The notes: generated by a model from the letters alone, not told the origin. A DNA stretch of 64,000 nt from Maritalea sp049801075 (GCF_049801075.1 NZ_JBNAGG010000001.1:1116001-1180000); one strand, 5' to 3'. Positions 16,916 through 25,698 are shown, counted from the first letter of the stretch. Numbers and translations are program-made.

Positions 16916-18406
16916 TTAGCTCGCAGCGTCCGGTGTTTCGTTTTGCGCGACAAGCGATTTGATGTGTTCGACCAACTGATCGCGCTTCACGCTGACCTGA
17001 GCCGGGCGCGCGGCGCGCCATTCCGCGTTGTCGGTGATGTCTTTGGAAGCGATCTTTCCCGCCACCAAATCTTTCACCTGCACTTCGCCAGCGGCCCGCT
17101 CTTCCGAGCCTTCAATCACCACGGCTGGTGCATTGCGGCGGTCAGCATATTTCATCTGCTTGCCCATATTTTTGGACTGGCCGAGATAAAGCTCGGCCCG
17201 CACGCCAGCCGCTCGCAATTCGGCGACCATTTTCTGGTAATTGGCGATCTCGTCTTTATCCATGATCAGCACAACAACGGGGCCAAAGCGTTCTTTGTCG
17301 CCCAATTCGCCCACCAGCTGCAAGGCATGGGCCAGACGGCTGACGCCGATGGAAAAACCCGTTGCTGGCACTGCTTCCGCGCGGAAACGGCTCACCAGTC
17401 CGTCATAACGGCCACCGCCGCCTACGGAACCAAAGATCACGGTCTGGCCCTTTTCGTTGGTCACTGGGAAAGTCAATTCCGCTTCAAATACGGGCCCGGT
17501 GTAATATTCAAGGCCGCGTACGACAGACGGGTCGATCTTCACCTTATCGCGGCTATAGCCTGCCGCATCGAAGAGCGCCTGCATTTCTTTGAGTTCAGCC
17601 ACGCCCTGTTGGCCTTGTTCATTGTCGCCGACCTGCTCGGCCAGCACATCAAACAGTTTTCCACTGTCGGCATCGGCGGTCACGTAGGCGAGAATGCGGT
17701 CGATCTGATCAGCATTCAGGCCTGCGCCTTTGGTGAAATCGCCGCTTTCGTCTTCACGGCCCTCGCCCAACAGCAACTTCACACCGTCAACGCCCAAACG
17801 ATCCATCTTGTCGATGGCGCGCAGCACGATCAAAGAGGTTTCGGCGTCATCACCCAAACCGGCTGCTGCCAGCACACCATCCAACACTTTGCGGTTATTC
17901 ACCCGCACGACGAATTTGCCGGACAGGCCTAGCTCGTCCATCACGTCGGCCATCATCATGCACATTTCCGCATCGGCTGCTGCATCCGGCGCACCGACAC
18001 TATCGGCATCAAACTGCATAAACTGACGGAAGCGGCCCGGGCCCGGTTTTTCGTTGCGGAACACATAGCCTTGACGATAAGAGCGGAAAGGCTTTGGCAA
18101 GGTTTCAAAGTTCTGCGCGAAGTAACGCGCCAAAGGCGCGGTCAAATCATACCGCAAGCTCATCCATTGCTCGTCATCATCTTGCAAGGAGAATACGCCC
18201 GCGTTAGGCCGATCCGTATCCGGCAAGAATTTGCCCAGGCTTTCGGTATATTCAAACATAGGCGTTTCAAGCGGATCAAAGCCATAGCGTTCGTAAACAG
18301 CTTTGATCCGATGGATCATGGCATCCACCGCGATGATTTCATCGGGGTCGCGGTCTACAAATCCGCGCGGCAAAATGGGCGTTAAACGCTTTGCTTTTTT
18401 AGCCAT
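16916..18406 (-). CDS. hisS: histidyl-tRNA synthetase
   Basis: The 496-residue enzyme charges tRNA-His. Class II motif 2 reads YVFRNEKPGPGRFRQFMQFDADSVG over two blocks; the histidine-binding sequences GLEYYTGPVFE and GGGRYDGLV are present, and an anticodon-binding domain ends the protein. The substituted motif 2 (FRNEK...QFDAD) is the type I associate with the alphaproteobacterial clade whose tRNA-His lacks G-1, and such a tRNA lies at 22480-22556. I start at the ATG at 18406, with AGG 7 bp upstream; upstream alternatives at 18412 and 18460 are weaker. Confidence 0.95.
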   Translation of the reverse strand: MAKKAKRLTPILPRGFVDRDPDEIIAVDAMIHRIKAVYERYGFDPLETPMFEYTESLGKFLPDTDRPNAGVFSLQDDDEQWMSLRYDLTAPLARYFAQNFETLPKPFRSYRQGYVFRNEKPGPGRFRQFMQFDADSVGAPDAAADAEMCMMMADVMDELGLSGKFVVRVNNRKVLDGVLAAAGLGDDAETSLIVLRAIDKMDRLGVDGVKLLLGEGREDESGDFTKGAGLNADQIDRILAYVTADADSGKLFDVLAEQVGDNEQGQQGVAELKEMQALFDAAGYSRDKVKIDPSVVRGLEYYTGPVFEAELTFPVTNEKGQTVIFGSVGGGGRYDGLVSRFRAEAVPATGFSIGVSRLAHALQLVGELGDKERFGPVVVLIMDKDEIANYQKMVAELRAAGVRAELYLGQSKNMGKQMKYADRRNAPAVVIEGSEERAAGEVQVKDLVAGKIASKDITDNAEWRAARPAQVSVKRDQLVEHIKSLVAQNETPDAAS

Positions 18407-18502
18407 GATCATACCTAGTTGTTGAGTTCGAACTTGATTGCATGGCACGAAAAACACCATGCGCGTCGCTAGTTAAACGATCATGCCCCATCGCACAAGT
18501 CA

Positions 18503-18523
18503 AAGCCCGATAAAACCGGGCTT
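18503..18523 (-). terminator. weak terminator-like hairpin after tag
   Basis: AAGCCCG and CGGGCTT form a seven-base-pair stem with a seven-base loop at the stop codon of tag. The following T-run on the minus strand is short and broken (TTTGACTTG), so termination may be partial. Confidence 0.4.
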
Positions 18524-19142
18524 ATTTTGGCTGTGGCGGTGAGAAGTTTTTGCGCGCCTCTTCTGCCTTTTGATGGGCAAAGCAATCATCCGTATGATCA
18601 TTGACCAATCCCATTGCCTGCATAAAGGCATAGGCAGTGGTGGGCCCGAAGAATTTCCAACCGCGCTTTTTCATGTCCTTCGCCAATTTTTGCGAGGCCT
18701 CTGTTTGCGCCATTTTGCGCAAGGTCGCTTCGTCTTTCACCTCGGGCCGCTCACTTGGCTGCGGCTCAAACTGCCAAAAATAGGCCGCCAGTGTTCCGAA
18801 TTCATCGCGCAGCTCTATGGCACGCTGAGCATTGTTGATGGTGGCTGCAATTTTGCCCTTGTGGCGCACAATGCCCTTATCTGCCAACAAGCGATCCACA
18901 TCGCGCTCATCATATCGCGCGACTTTTTCAATGTCGAAATTGTCGAAAGCAGCCCGAAAATTTTCGCGTTTCCGCAAAATGGTCAGCCAAGACAAACCCG
19001 ATTGAAAACCTTCAAGGCACACCTTTTCAAACAGGCGCCGATCGTCGTCTACAGGATAGCCCCACTCGCTATCATGATAGTGAATATATTGCTCATCGTC
19101 TCCGCACCAAAAACAGCGTGATGAATTGTTTAGGGAATCCAT
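18522..19142 (-). CDS. tag: DNA-3-methyladenine glycosylase I
   Basis: Tag removes 3-methyladenine from alkylated DNA, starting base-excision repair. The 206-residue protein keeps the zinc-binding set expected from the E. coli enzyme: C10, H23 (YHDSEWG), H183 and C187 (DHTDDC). The catalytic region LEGFQSGLSW is present with E44. It is a single-gene unit, divergent from the response regulator at 19230, and is followed by a small hairpin. Confidence 0.95.
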   Translation of the reverse strand: MDSLNNSSRCFWCGDDEQYIHYHDSEWGYPVDDDRRLFEKVCLEGFQSGLSWLTILRKRENFRAAFDNFDIEKVARYDERDVDRLLADKGIVRHKGKIAATINNAQRAIELRDEFGTLAAYFWQFEPQPSERPEVKDEATLRKMAQTEASQKLAKDMKKRGWKFFGPTTAYAFMQAMGLVNDHTDDCFAHQKAEEARKNFSPPQPK

Positions 19143-19229
19143 AATTGGGCATTGCTTTCTGTTCAGAATTAATTACATTCCCACAATCTAAATTCTATTC
19201 TCAATTTATTAACTGGCAGGCTAACAAAA

Positions 19230-19769
19230 TTGTCAGAGCGATCAAGCACAGCTTTGCATAATATCAATCTGCTTATTGTGGATGACAATCAGTATGCACG
19301 CGGTTTGGCAGTTGCCAATCTAAAGCAAATTGGTTTCCACAATATCGATGAGGCGAACACGGGCGCCGAGGCTTTGTTGCGTTTGCAAAGCGGCCATTAT
19401 GATGCCTTGCTGATCGACTGGTATATGCCGGAAATCTCAGGTGCAGGCATGTTAAGTGTTATCCGCGACCGCCGTTTCGGTCCGGCGCACACCATTCCCA
19501 CCATCGTTATGTCTGCCTACACAAATAGGGAAAATATTGAGCGCGCATTGAGCTTGGGTGCTGACCAAGTTGTGGCCAAGCCGATCAAAGCTGCCGCCAT
19601 GTCAAACGCATTGAACGAAGTTTTCCAAAATGGGCGGCGATATTACCAATCCATGTCTGGTTTGCTCAATAAAGTTCAAGAAGAAGATTTGAATAAGGTG
19701 CAAGAAGAAGATGCCTTGGATAGTCGCCTTCTGGACGATGATGACGACGCAGACACCGCCTTTTTGTAG
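19230..19769 (+). CDS. orphan CheY-like response regulator with acidic tail
   Basis: The 179-residue protein is a receiver (about 12-135) with acidic pair D18-D19, phospho-acceptor D63 (LIDWYMPE), S95 and K117-Pro, plus a C-terminal tail without an output domain. The tail contains a tandem eight-residue repeat, NKVQEEDL then NKVQEEDA, and an Asp run. The most upstream start is a TTG at 19230 with GGCAGG about 10 bp before it; no ATG exists before the receiver, and a second TTG lies at 19254. It may work by protein contact in a phosphorelay, and no kinase is adjacent. Confidence 0.85.
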   Translation: MSERSSTALHNINLLIVDDNQYARGLAVANLKQIGFHNIDEANTGAEALLRLQSGHYDALLIDWYMPEISGAGMLSVIRDRRFGPAHTIPTIVMSAYTNRENIERALSLGADQVVAKPIKAAAMSNALNEVFQNGRRYYQSMSGLLNKVQEEDLNKVQEEDALDSRLLDDDDDADTAFL

Positions 19770-19796
19770 GCCCATTTCTCGTCACTGCTAGACCTG

Positions 19797-19804
19797 TTAA
19801 CCAT
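19797..19804 (+). promoter_or_regulatory. TTAACCAT, possible CtrA half-site
   Basis: The octamer TTAACCAT, a known CtrA-type half-site, lies 136 bp before the L,D-transpeptidase start. A GACTC (GANTC) occurs at 19892-19896 in the same interval. Either may be chance. Confidence 0.25.
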
Positions 19805-19939
19805 ACGGCTTAACTGCCTATAAACCCTTATTTTTTAGGGGATGGTTACCATCTCACTTCACGGTTTATTTGGCGTCCTCCTTTATCATTTGACTCTAAT
19901 TTTATGAAAACCGCCGCGCACGCGGCAAGGTGATGAGTC

Positions 19940-20599
19940 ATGCAATTTTCAGCATTGAAGCAAGGTATTTTGGCATTGGGGTTGACTGTAGCGTTGATGG
20001 CGACAGGCGGCCAAAGTGCATTTGCGGGCAATAATGGCCTGGTGAAAACCAAAAATAGCTTTGGCCAAACAATTTATGTCGCGCCGCCCTCCGGCATGAC
20101 GGTGACAACAGGCAAGCCGCGCAACGGTTTGCAAGTGCAAAACAAATATGGCCAGCATCCGCGCTATCTTAGGCAAGTTGTGCCCTATAACTCGCAAGAG
20201 GGTAAAGGCACAATCATTGTCGACACCACTTCGCGCTATCTGTATCTGATTTTGGGTCATGGCCGCGCCATGCGCTATGGCATTGGCGTTGCACGCGAGG
20301 GATTTGAATGGAGCGGCACGCATAAAATCACCGCCAAACGCGAATGGCCGAGCTGGACACCGCCTGCCGAAATGCGCAAGCGTCAGCCGGAGCTGCCAGC
20401 CTTTATGCCGGGAGGCCTCAACAACCCGCTGGGTGCCCGCGCCCTATATATCGGCAACACATTATATCGTCTTCACGGCACAACGGCACCTTGGTCTATT
20501 GGCCGCAAGGTCTCCTCCGGCTGCATTCGCCTGACGAATGACGACATAATCGACCTATACAAACGCGCCTCAATCGGTGCGAAGGTTATTGTGATTTAG
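19940..20599 (+). CDS. exported L,D-transpeptidase (YkuD domain)
   Basis: This 219-residue protein has a signal peptide (1-29, ending SAFA-GN) and a YkuD catalytic domain (about 90-219). The active-site signature is complete: H179-Gly and S193-G-C195-I-R197. It would form 3-3 peptidoglycan crosslinks or attach proteins to peptidoglycan in the periplasm. The ATG follows AAGGTGATG. It resembles the ErfK/YbiS type of rhizobia, but no LysM or other binding domain is present. Confidence 0.93.
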   Translation: MQFSALKQGILALGLTVALMATGGQSAFAGNNGLVKTKNSFGQTIYVAPPSGMTVTTGKPRNGLQVQNKYGQHPRYLRQVVPYNSQEGKGTIIVDTTSRYLYLILGHGRAMRYGIGVAREGFEWSGTHKITAKREWPSWTPPAEMRKRQPELPAFMPGGLNNPLGARALYIGNTLYRLHGTTAPWSIGRKVSSGCIRLTNDDIIDLYKRASIGAKVIVI

Positions 20600-20609
20600 T
20601 TTACTTTTT

Positions 20610-20652
20610 TGGCCCACAATTCAGCATCCTAATTTAGCTGACTTGTGGGCCA
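20610..20652 (+). promoter_or_regulatory. hairpin over the start of the TadG-like gene
   Basis: TGGCCCACAA (20610-20619) and TTGTGGGCCA (20643-20652) are perfect ten-base-pair arms; CAGC and GCTG in the loop can extend the structure. The GTG at 20645 lies inside the right arm and the ATG at 20654 lies just after it, and no Shine-Dalgarno is seen. No T-run follows on the plus strand, so it looks like a translational control structure more than a terminator. Confidence 0.5.
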
Positions 20653-22447
20653 CATGTTATTACTTGCTAAGCTGCTTAAACGGTTTCATCGCGATGAGTC
20701 CGGTGCTTTCGCCGTCATCTTCGGCGTTATGGCGATTGTGCTGATCGCCACCGGCGGTTCGGTGGTGGATTTCGTAGCCATTCAGCAAAATCGATCTACT
20801 GCTCAGATCTCAATGGATGCGGCCGTATTGGCCCTGCAGCCGAAAATCCATACCCAGACCAAAGCTGAGATCAAAGCAGCAGCAGCCAAGCTCTTGAATG
20901 AAGGCATCGGCAATTCAGGCGTTTCCGTCAATATGCTCGACCCAGAAATCGACAAAGAGGAAGGTCGCCTGTTGCTGCAAGCGCGGATTAGCCGCTCTAC
21001 CTTCTTTGTGAAATTTGTCGGCATTGACAAAATGGAAGCGTTGATCGAAGCCGAGGCAACACGGGCACGCAACCGTTTGGAAGTTGCCATGGTGCTCGAT
21101 AACTCTGGTTCGATGGGCGGCACAAAAATTGAGCGATTGCGCGAAGCGGCAGTTTTGGCGGTTGATATCATTTCCGAATATAAAGACTTCCCCAACAAGG
21201 TCTATTTTGGCTTGGTGCCCTTTACAGACATGATCAAAGTCAACCCAGCCTATCGAAATTCCAACTGGATCGACAAAGATGGTCGCTCATCCATCAGCTG
21301 GGACAATTTCGATGATGACGATGATTCAACAACGGGTCATGACATCACCAAGGCATCTCAGCGGCTGAGTCGGTTTGATTTGTTTGATGCCATGAGCGAT
21401 GTAACTTGGGCAGGTTGTGTGGAGGCACGTCCTCACAACCCTTCACTGCCTTTTGCTGAGCGATTGGATGTGTTTGATAAGGCCCCTACCCCTTCTGATG
21501 GGGACAGCTATATCGTGCCGCTGTTTCAACCAGATACACCTGACGGCACTTCCTACCGTTTCAATTATCTGGATGATTCGCCTTCTAGTTGCCCAAGCGC
21601 TGGTTCCACCGGCGAATGCGAAGTGACTGAGTGGTCCGGGCGCATTTACTCTTCTGGGAGCTATTCCGAGTTTGAACCTGATTCAGGTCAATCGAGTATG
21701 CCGCCTAACACGTGTAACTGCTTTGGTCGGCCGATCACCTCCAGTTCGAGCTGGTGGAGCTATTACTACGGCAACGTGACACGTAAAACATGCGATATTG
21801 TGGGCCTTGGTCTCCGTGAGCGCCAGGAACGTACTTGTAAATATGAAGGCGCAAGTGCAGATCAAACTGGATATTATTCTCCTAACGGCAGCTGCACCGT
21901 GGACCCGGTAACACCGCTCACCAACGACATGAAGTCGATCAAAACCAAGATCAACGCAATGGATGCGCTTGGGGGCACGAACATTCATATGGGCGCGATG
22001 TGGGGGTGGCGGGTGCTGTCACCGCAAGAGCCATTCACCGAAGGTGTTGGTTACGACAAAGGCGCCAGCAAAGTCATGATCTTGATGACAGATGGCCAAA
22101 ATACGGGTTATCCGAGCGGCGATAGCTTCAACAACACCTATTATTATTCCATGTATGGCCTGCACTATAATGAGCGCATGGGCGACCTAAGCTCTACCTC
22201 AGCACAAATCCGCACTGAAATGAACAAGCGCACTTTGCAAGTTTGTGAGAATGCGAAGGCAAGGGATGTCGGCATTGAGGTTTACACGATTGGGCTTGGC
22301 GTCACCTCCACGTCCGACAACGGCATCATGTTGACCAATTGCGCCACTGATGCGGGCAAGGCCTATTTCCCAGCGGACGCAAGCGAGCTCAATGATGTTT
22401 TCACAGCGATTGCTGACCAACTGAGCGACCTGCGTCTCTCAAAGTAG
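20645..22447 (+). CDS. TadG-like pilus-assembly protein with von Willebrand A domain
   Basis: The protein (600 aa from the GTG at 20645, 597 from the ATG at 20654) begins with a short cytoplasmic segment, a TadE/TadG-type FHRDESGAFAVIF and one membrane helix (about 21-40). A vWA domain follows, with a MIDAS metal site DNSGSMGG at 152-159 and ILMTDGQNTGYP near 480. The middle (about 210-430) is rich in Cys, Ser, Tyr and Trp and looks like an insertion. TadG proteins help Flp/tight-adherence pilus assembly, but no other tad genes are here. The start sits in a hairpin with no clear ribosome site. Confidence 0.88.
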   Translation: MGHMLLLAKLLKRFHRDESGAFAVIFGVMAIVLIATGGSVVDFVAIQQNRSTAQISMDAAVLALQPKIHTQTKAEIKAAAAKLLNEGIGNSGVSVNMLDPEIDKEEGRLLLQARISRSTFFVKFVGIDKMEALIEAEATRARNRLEVAMVLDNSGSMGGTKIERLREAAVLAVDIISEYKDFPNKVYFGLVPFTDMIKVNPAYRNSNWIDKDGRSSISWDNFDDDDDSTTGHDITKASQRLSRFDLFDAMSDVTWAGCVEARPHNPSLPFAERLDVFDKAPTPSDGDSYIVPLFQPDTPDGTSYRFNYLDDSPSSCPSAGSTGECEVTEWSGRIYSSGSYSEFEPDSGQSSMPPNTCNCFGRPITSSSSWWSYYYGNVTRKTCDIVGLGLRERQERTCKYEGASADQTGYYSPNGSCTVDPVTPLTNDMKSIKTKINAMDALGGTNIHMGAMWGWRVLSPQEPFTEGVGYDKGASKVMILMTDGQNTGYPSGDSFNNTYYYSMYGLHYNERMGDLSSTSAQIRTEMNKRTLQVCENAKARDVGIEVYTIGLGVTSTSDNGIMLTNCATDAGKAYFPADASELNDVFTAIADQLSDLRLSK

Positions 22448-22479
22448 GACAAACGGAAATTTGTAACATTCGGGGAAGG

Positions 22480-22556
22480 TGGTACCGCCTCCCCGGATCG
22501 AACGGGGGACCTCTAGATCCACAATCTAGCGCTCTAACCTACTGAGCTAAGGCGGC
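22480..22556 (-). tRNA. tRNA-His (anticodon GTG), CCA encoded, no G-1
   Basis: The complete cloverleaf is readable on the minus strand: acceptor GCCGCCT/AGGCGGT, D stem GCTC/GAGC, anticodon stem CTAGA/TCTAG with loop TTGTGGA, T stem CCCCG/CGGGG with loop TTCGATC, discriminator A73 and an encoded CCA (22480-22482). The anticodon GTG reads histidine. The base before position 1 is T, so G-1 is not templated, and pair 1-72 is G-U. Loss of G-1 with A73 is known for a clade of Alphaproteobacteria. Confidence 0.96.
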
Positions 22557-22596
22557 ACATCATTTGTGCGCGCGAACATAGGGCCAGACTTTTGAA

Positions 22597-22626
22597 TTGG
22601 CAAGAGGGCAAAAGCCCCTCTTCCAA
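22597..22626. other. hairpin between tRNA-His and the PAS protein
   Basis: TTGG-c-AAGAGGG pairs with CCCTCTTCCAA around a CAAAAGC loop, with one bulged base. It is followed by AAAAAAATTTT on the plus strand, which is not a normal T-run. It may be a weak terminator for transcripts leaving the TadG-like gene. Confidence 0.3.
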
Positions 22627-22647
22627 AAAAATTTTCACTTTTTCATC

Positions 22648-22655
22648 TTAACCAT
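22648..22655 (+). promoter_or_regulatory. TTAACCAT, possible CtrA half-site before the PAS kinase-like gene
   Basis: A second exact TTAACCAT octamer lies 125 bp before the start of the pseudo-kinase. It is notable because that protein resembles cell-cycle kinases that act on the CtrA pathway, but an octamer alone is weak evidence. Confidence 0.25.
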
Positions 22656-22779
22656 GAAAAAGGTCTTTTGGCGCGGATCAAGGCCCGACGCTAGACGACT
22701 GGACCTATTGATTATATTAAGAAAACGTAAATTTTTTCACCAAAGCTGGTGATAAGCCTTGGCAAGGTCTTGAAAGTAT

Positions 22780-25698
22780 ATGCGTTCACACTGGGTACAT
22801 AGCGAAATTGGCAAACGGGTGCTGAGTTACACCTTGGACCCAAGACCTGTATGGTTTTGGGACGAGGATGGCACGCGCCTTTTGTGGCGCAACCTCGCCG
22901 CACGCCTTTTCCGCACGAAAGCCAAGAAGAAACGCGTGAAGCTTTTGCCGGACCCTGTGCCATTGCGTGGGCAAATCAACCGCTTGATCCGTTTGGGCTC
23001 CCACGGCCGTGCCAGCCTGTCACGGATGCGGTTTCAAATTGGCAAAAAGCCTGTCTCTACCACTTGTAGCTGCATTCCGCTCGTCAATGATGATTTGACT
23101 GGCCTGTTGGTGATTTCAACCGACACAATTGATCCCAAACTGTTCAGTGGCGATGCCTATGATCTGGCGGCCAGCGCACAGATGTTTACGCCTGAACTAG
23201 ATTATGTGGTGATTGATGACGGCGACGAAGTCGTTGCGGGTGCCGGTGTGCCGCAGGATGGCGACACGCCACCGGAGATTGCATCAATCGAAGCCGCCCT
23301 ATTGGCACAAGGTGCAACAGCCCAGTTTGATATTTCGGCACGGGCGCGCATGTTGGTTTTTGAGCCAGGATTGCTGCACGACCTGGCCACCATAGGCGCT
23401 GATGCCCTTTCAACGCCGATTGACGTCGCTGAAGATATTGACGCTGCCCCTGTTGATGGCCTGCTTGATCAGCTTGAGGGCGAAACTGTTTCGGAGCGTG
23501 TTGAGAAAGCTGAAACCACTGAGCACACAAAGCCCGAAGTGGCTGGAGATGCTGAGAATAAAGCTGAGACTGTCAGCGACGCCCGACAGGAAGCGGAAAA
23601 ACCGCCGCATGATCTAACTGAGTTGATCGATCATCTTTATCACGCGGATAGCGGGCTTCTGGAAGCACCAGAGAAATTGACGAACATTGAAGCCGAGGAA
23701 CTGGCTACCGCTTTGGCTGACGATCCAGAAGATGGTGCATTTGAACCTGTGGAAGAGCAGGCTGCGTCTGATGCAGAAGAGCAACCGACGCTATGGACCA
23801 TCCGCGCGACAAAGAAGCTGAAAGACGAACAATCAGATACTGATGCAGCAGTTGCCCCACCGCTTGCTGAATCCGCATCGTCAGATGACAGCGTTTCGCA
23901 AACTGTTGAAGAAGATACGTCACAACCATTGGAAACCGACGACCCGAGCGCACGTTATAATTTTGAAGAATTGTCACGCGTGCTGCGCGAACGGGTTGGT
24001 CCTGAAGATGCTGCGCAAAAAGATGACCAAAATTCGAATTCAGATTCCCCACCTGCGAGCGAGCGCGAAGCGGCCGCGCAACTGAATGCCAAAGGCATTC
24101 CTGAGAATGCAATGGATGCGCCTGCAAATCCTGGGCGTAAGTCCACTGGCGAACGCAAGGTAAAGGCTGAAAAGGTTGAGCCGCCCAAGGCCGAATCTGA
24201 TCCATCCGTTTCCGGCGCGTTGGTGGCTTTGAGTGACGAGACATTGGTGCTCAATCGCTTGCCTTTAGGCATTTTGCTGTTCCGCGACCAAGAGCTTCTG
24301 TTCGCCAACCGCGCAATGGCCGAATTGGCGGGGTATCAAACCAGCACCGAGCTGCGCCAAGCAGGCTTTGACCAGATCTTCCCACGGGCGGATGAAAGCG
24401 ACGGCGCTGTTGGGCCCGTTACGAAACTCTTGCGCAAAGATGGTAGCGATATTGCCGTGGTCGCGCGACTACAAACTACAACGTGGCAAGGCAAATCAGC
24501 TTATATGCTGACCGCGCGCGAAGATGAGCGTAACGAACCTATCGTCATGCCACCTGCTGATCTGACCAGCAATGAGGACATAGACAATCCACCTTTCATG
24601 GCTGAGGACGCGCCAAAGCCAGACCTCGATTTTGAATTGCTGCAACGTATTGCTGAGGCGCAAAATCAAGGCTTGTTGGTGTTGGACAATCGTGGCCATG
24701 TGACTGATGCTTCCGCAGAAGCAGAGAGATTGATCGGCCCACGACGCGAATTGATGCTCGACCGCACATTGATGGAATATATCGACGCGGAAAGTCGGTC
24801 GGCCTATTTCGGATTACTGGCAGGCACAAAGCAGGAAGCAGAGGTCTATCTGTTCGCGGGTGCGGCGCATTGCGCAATTCACTTTTTGCGACACCCGCTG
24901 GAAACAGGCGATGATTTTCAATTGATCGGTCTTGTCTCAGACAAAGCGGCTGGGGAAGCTGAATTGAAATCTGTGCAGGATGAGCAAAGCCCAGAGAATG
25001 AACTTCTGCCGCTGATTAGCCGCGAAGTGCGTCGGCCGCTGGCCACAATTTCTGGGTTCAACAGCCTGATGCATGATGAAGCCTATGGCCCCATCGGCAA
25101 TGATCGCTACAAAGAATATATCAAAGATATTCAGCTGGCGACGCAGCGGTTGGAGCGTGTGATCGGTGAACTCGATGATCTAAGCCGCTATCGCGATGGC
25201 ACTTATGAATTGGCCAGCGATCAAATTGATTTGGGCGACTTGCTCACTCAATGCATCATGAAAATACGCAATCAGGCAAACGCCCAGCAGGTGTTTGTGC
25301 GTAGCGCCATCCCTGATGCGCAATATTTGGTGGAGGCTGACCAAAAATTGCTCAGCCAAACCATCATGAATTTGCTCGCCAGTGCCGTTACATTAAGCCC
25401 ACCGGGCGGCAATGTGATCATCAGCGCTATTCGCGAAGATAATGGCGACGTGTCGGTTCACGTGCGCGACAATGGCAGCAATCAGGTCGATCGCGGCGAG
25501 AAGTTTGCGGTTTATCATCACGCTGGCGAAAACGGCAAAGATGTGGGCAGCACGGCCAGTTCAGCGGTTGGCCTTTCGCTTACCCGATCATTGGCGCGCG
25601 CAAATGCATTTGGCCTTTCGTTCGACCCGATGGGGGAAAATGGCATGATGATGGCCTTACGCATCCCCGGCCATCGCGTTCAAAAAGCGAGCAGCTGA
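22780..25698 (+). CDS. large PAS-domain histidine-kinase-like protein lacking the catalytic His
   Basis: This 972-residue protein has no signal peptide or membrane helix. Its parts are an N-terminal PAS-like block (about 15-60, RPVWFWDEDG), a long acidic low-complexity region (about 205-480), two PAS domains (about 490-590 and 625-730), and a C-terminal DHp plus HATPase region (735-965). The layout resembles PdhS/PleC-type kinases. The H-box reads SREVRRPL with Arg748 where the phospho-acceptor His belongs. The N-box reads NLLASAV with Ser868 in place of the Mg-binding Asn, while the DNG of the G1 box (D897) remains. It is therefore probably a pseudokinase or scaffold, as DivL is in Caulobacter. 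No response regulator is adjacent. Confidence 0.88.
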   Translation: MRSHWVHSEIGKRVLSYTLDPRPVWFWDEDGTRLLWRNLAARLFRTKAKKKRVKLLPDPVPLRGQINRLIRLGSHGRASLSRMRFQIGKKPVSTTCSCIPLVNDDLTGLLVISTDTIDPKLFSGDAYDLAASAQMFTPELDYVVIDDGDEVVAGAGVPQDGDTPPEIASIEAALLAQGATAQFDISARARMLVFEPGLLHDLATIGADALSTPIDVAEDIDAAPVDGLLDQLEGETVSERVEKAETTEHTKPEVAGDAENKAETVSDARQEAEKPPHDLTELIDHLYHADSGLLEAPEKLTNIEAEELATALADDPEDGAFEPVEEQAASDAEEQPTLWTIRATKKLKDEQSDTDAAVAPPLAESASSDDSVSQTVEEDTSQPLETDDPSARYNFEELSRVLRERVGPEDAAQKDDQNSNSDSPPASEREAAAQLNAKGIPENAMDAPANPGRKSTGERKVKAEKVEPPKAESDPSVSGALVALSDETLVLNRLPLGILLFRDQELLFANRAMAELAGYQTSTELRQAGFDQIFPRADESDGAVGPVTKLLRKDGSDIAVVARLQTTTWQGKSAYMLTAREDERNEPIVMPPADLTSNEDIDNPPFMAEDAPKPDLDFELLQRIAEAQNQGLLVLDNRGHVTDASAEAERLIGPRRELMLDRTLMEYIDAESRSAYFGLLAGTKQEAEVYLFAGAAHCAIHFLRHPLETGDDFQLIGLVSDKAAGEAELKSVQDEQSPENELLPLISREVRRPLATISGFNSLMHDEAYGPIGNDRYKEYIKDIQLATQRLERVIGELDDLSRYRDGTYELASDQIDLGDLLTQCIMKIRNQANAQQVFVRSAIPDAQYLVEADQKLLSQTIMNLLASAVTLSPPGGNVIISAIREDNGDVSVHVRDNGSNQVDRGEKFAVYHHAGENGKDVGSTASSAVGLSLTRSLARANAFGLSFDPMGENGMMMALRIPGHRVQKASS

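Noticed and set aside
16739..17932. 397-codon plus-strand open frame
   Set aside because: It is antisense to hisS and the end of hisZ, both of which are clear proteins. The translation is rich in His and Phe without any domain, a codon-bias shadow.
19797..19815. Full CtrA site before the L,D-transpeptidase
   Set aside because: The two TTAA blocks are nine bases apart, not seven, so only the TTAACCAT half-site is kept at low confidence.
22447..22600. Integration (att) site next to tRNA-His
   Set aside because: No integrase gene and no direct repeat of the tRNA 3' end was found nearby.
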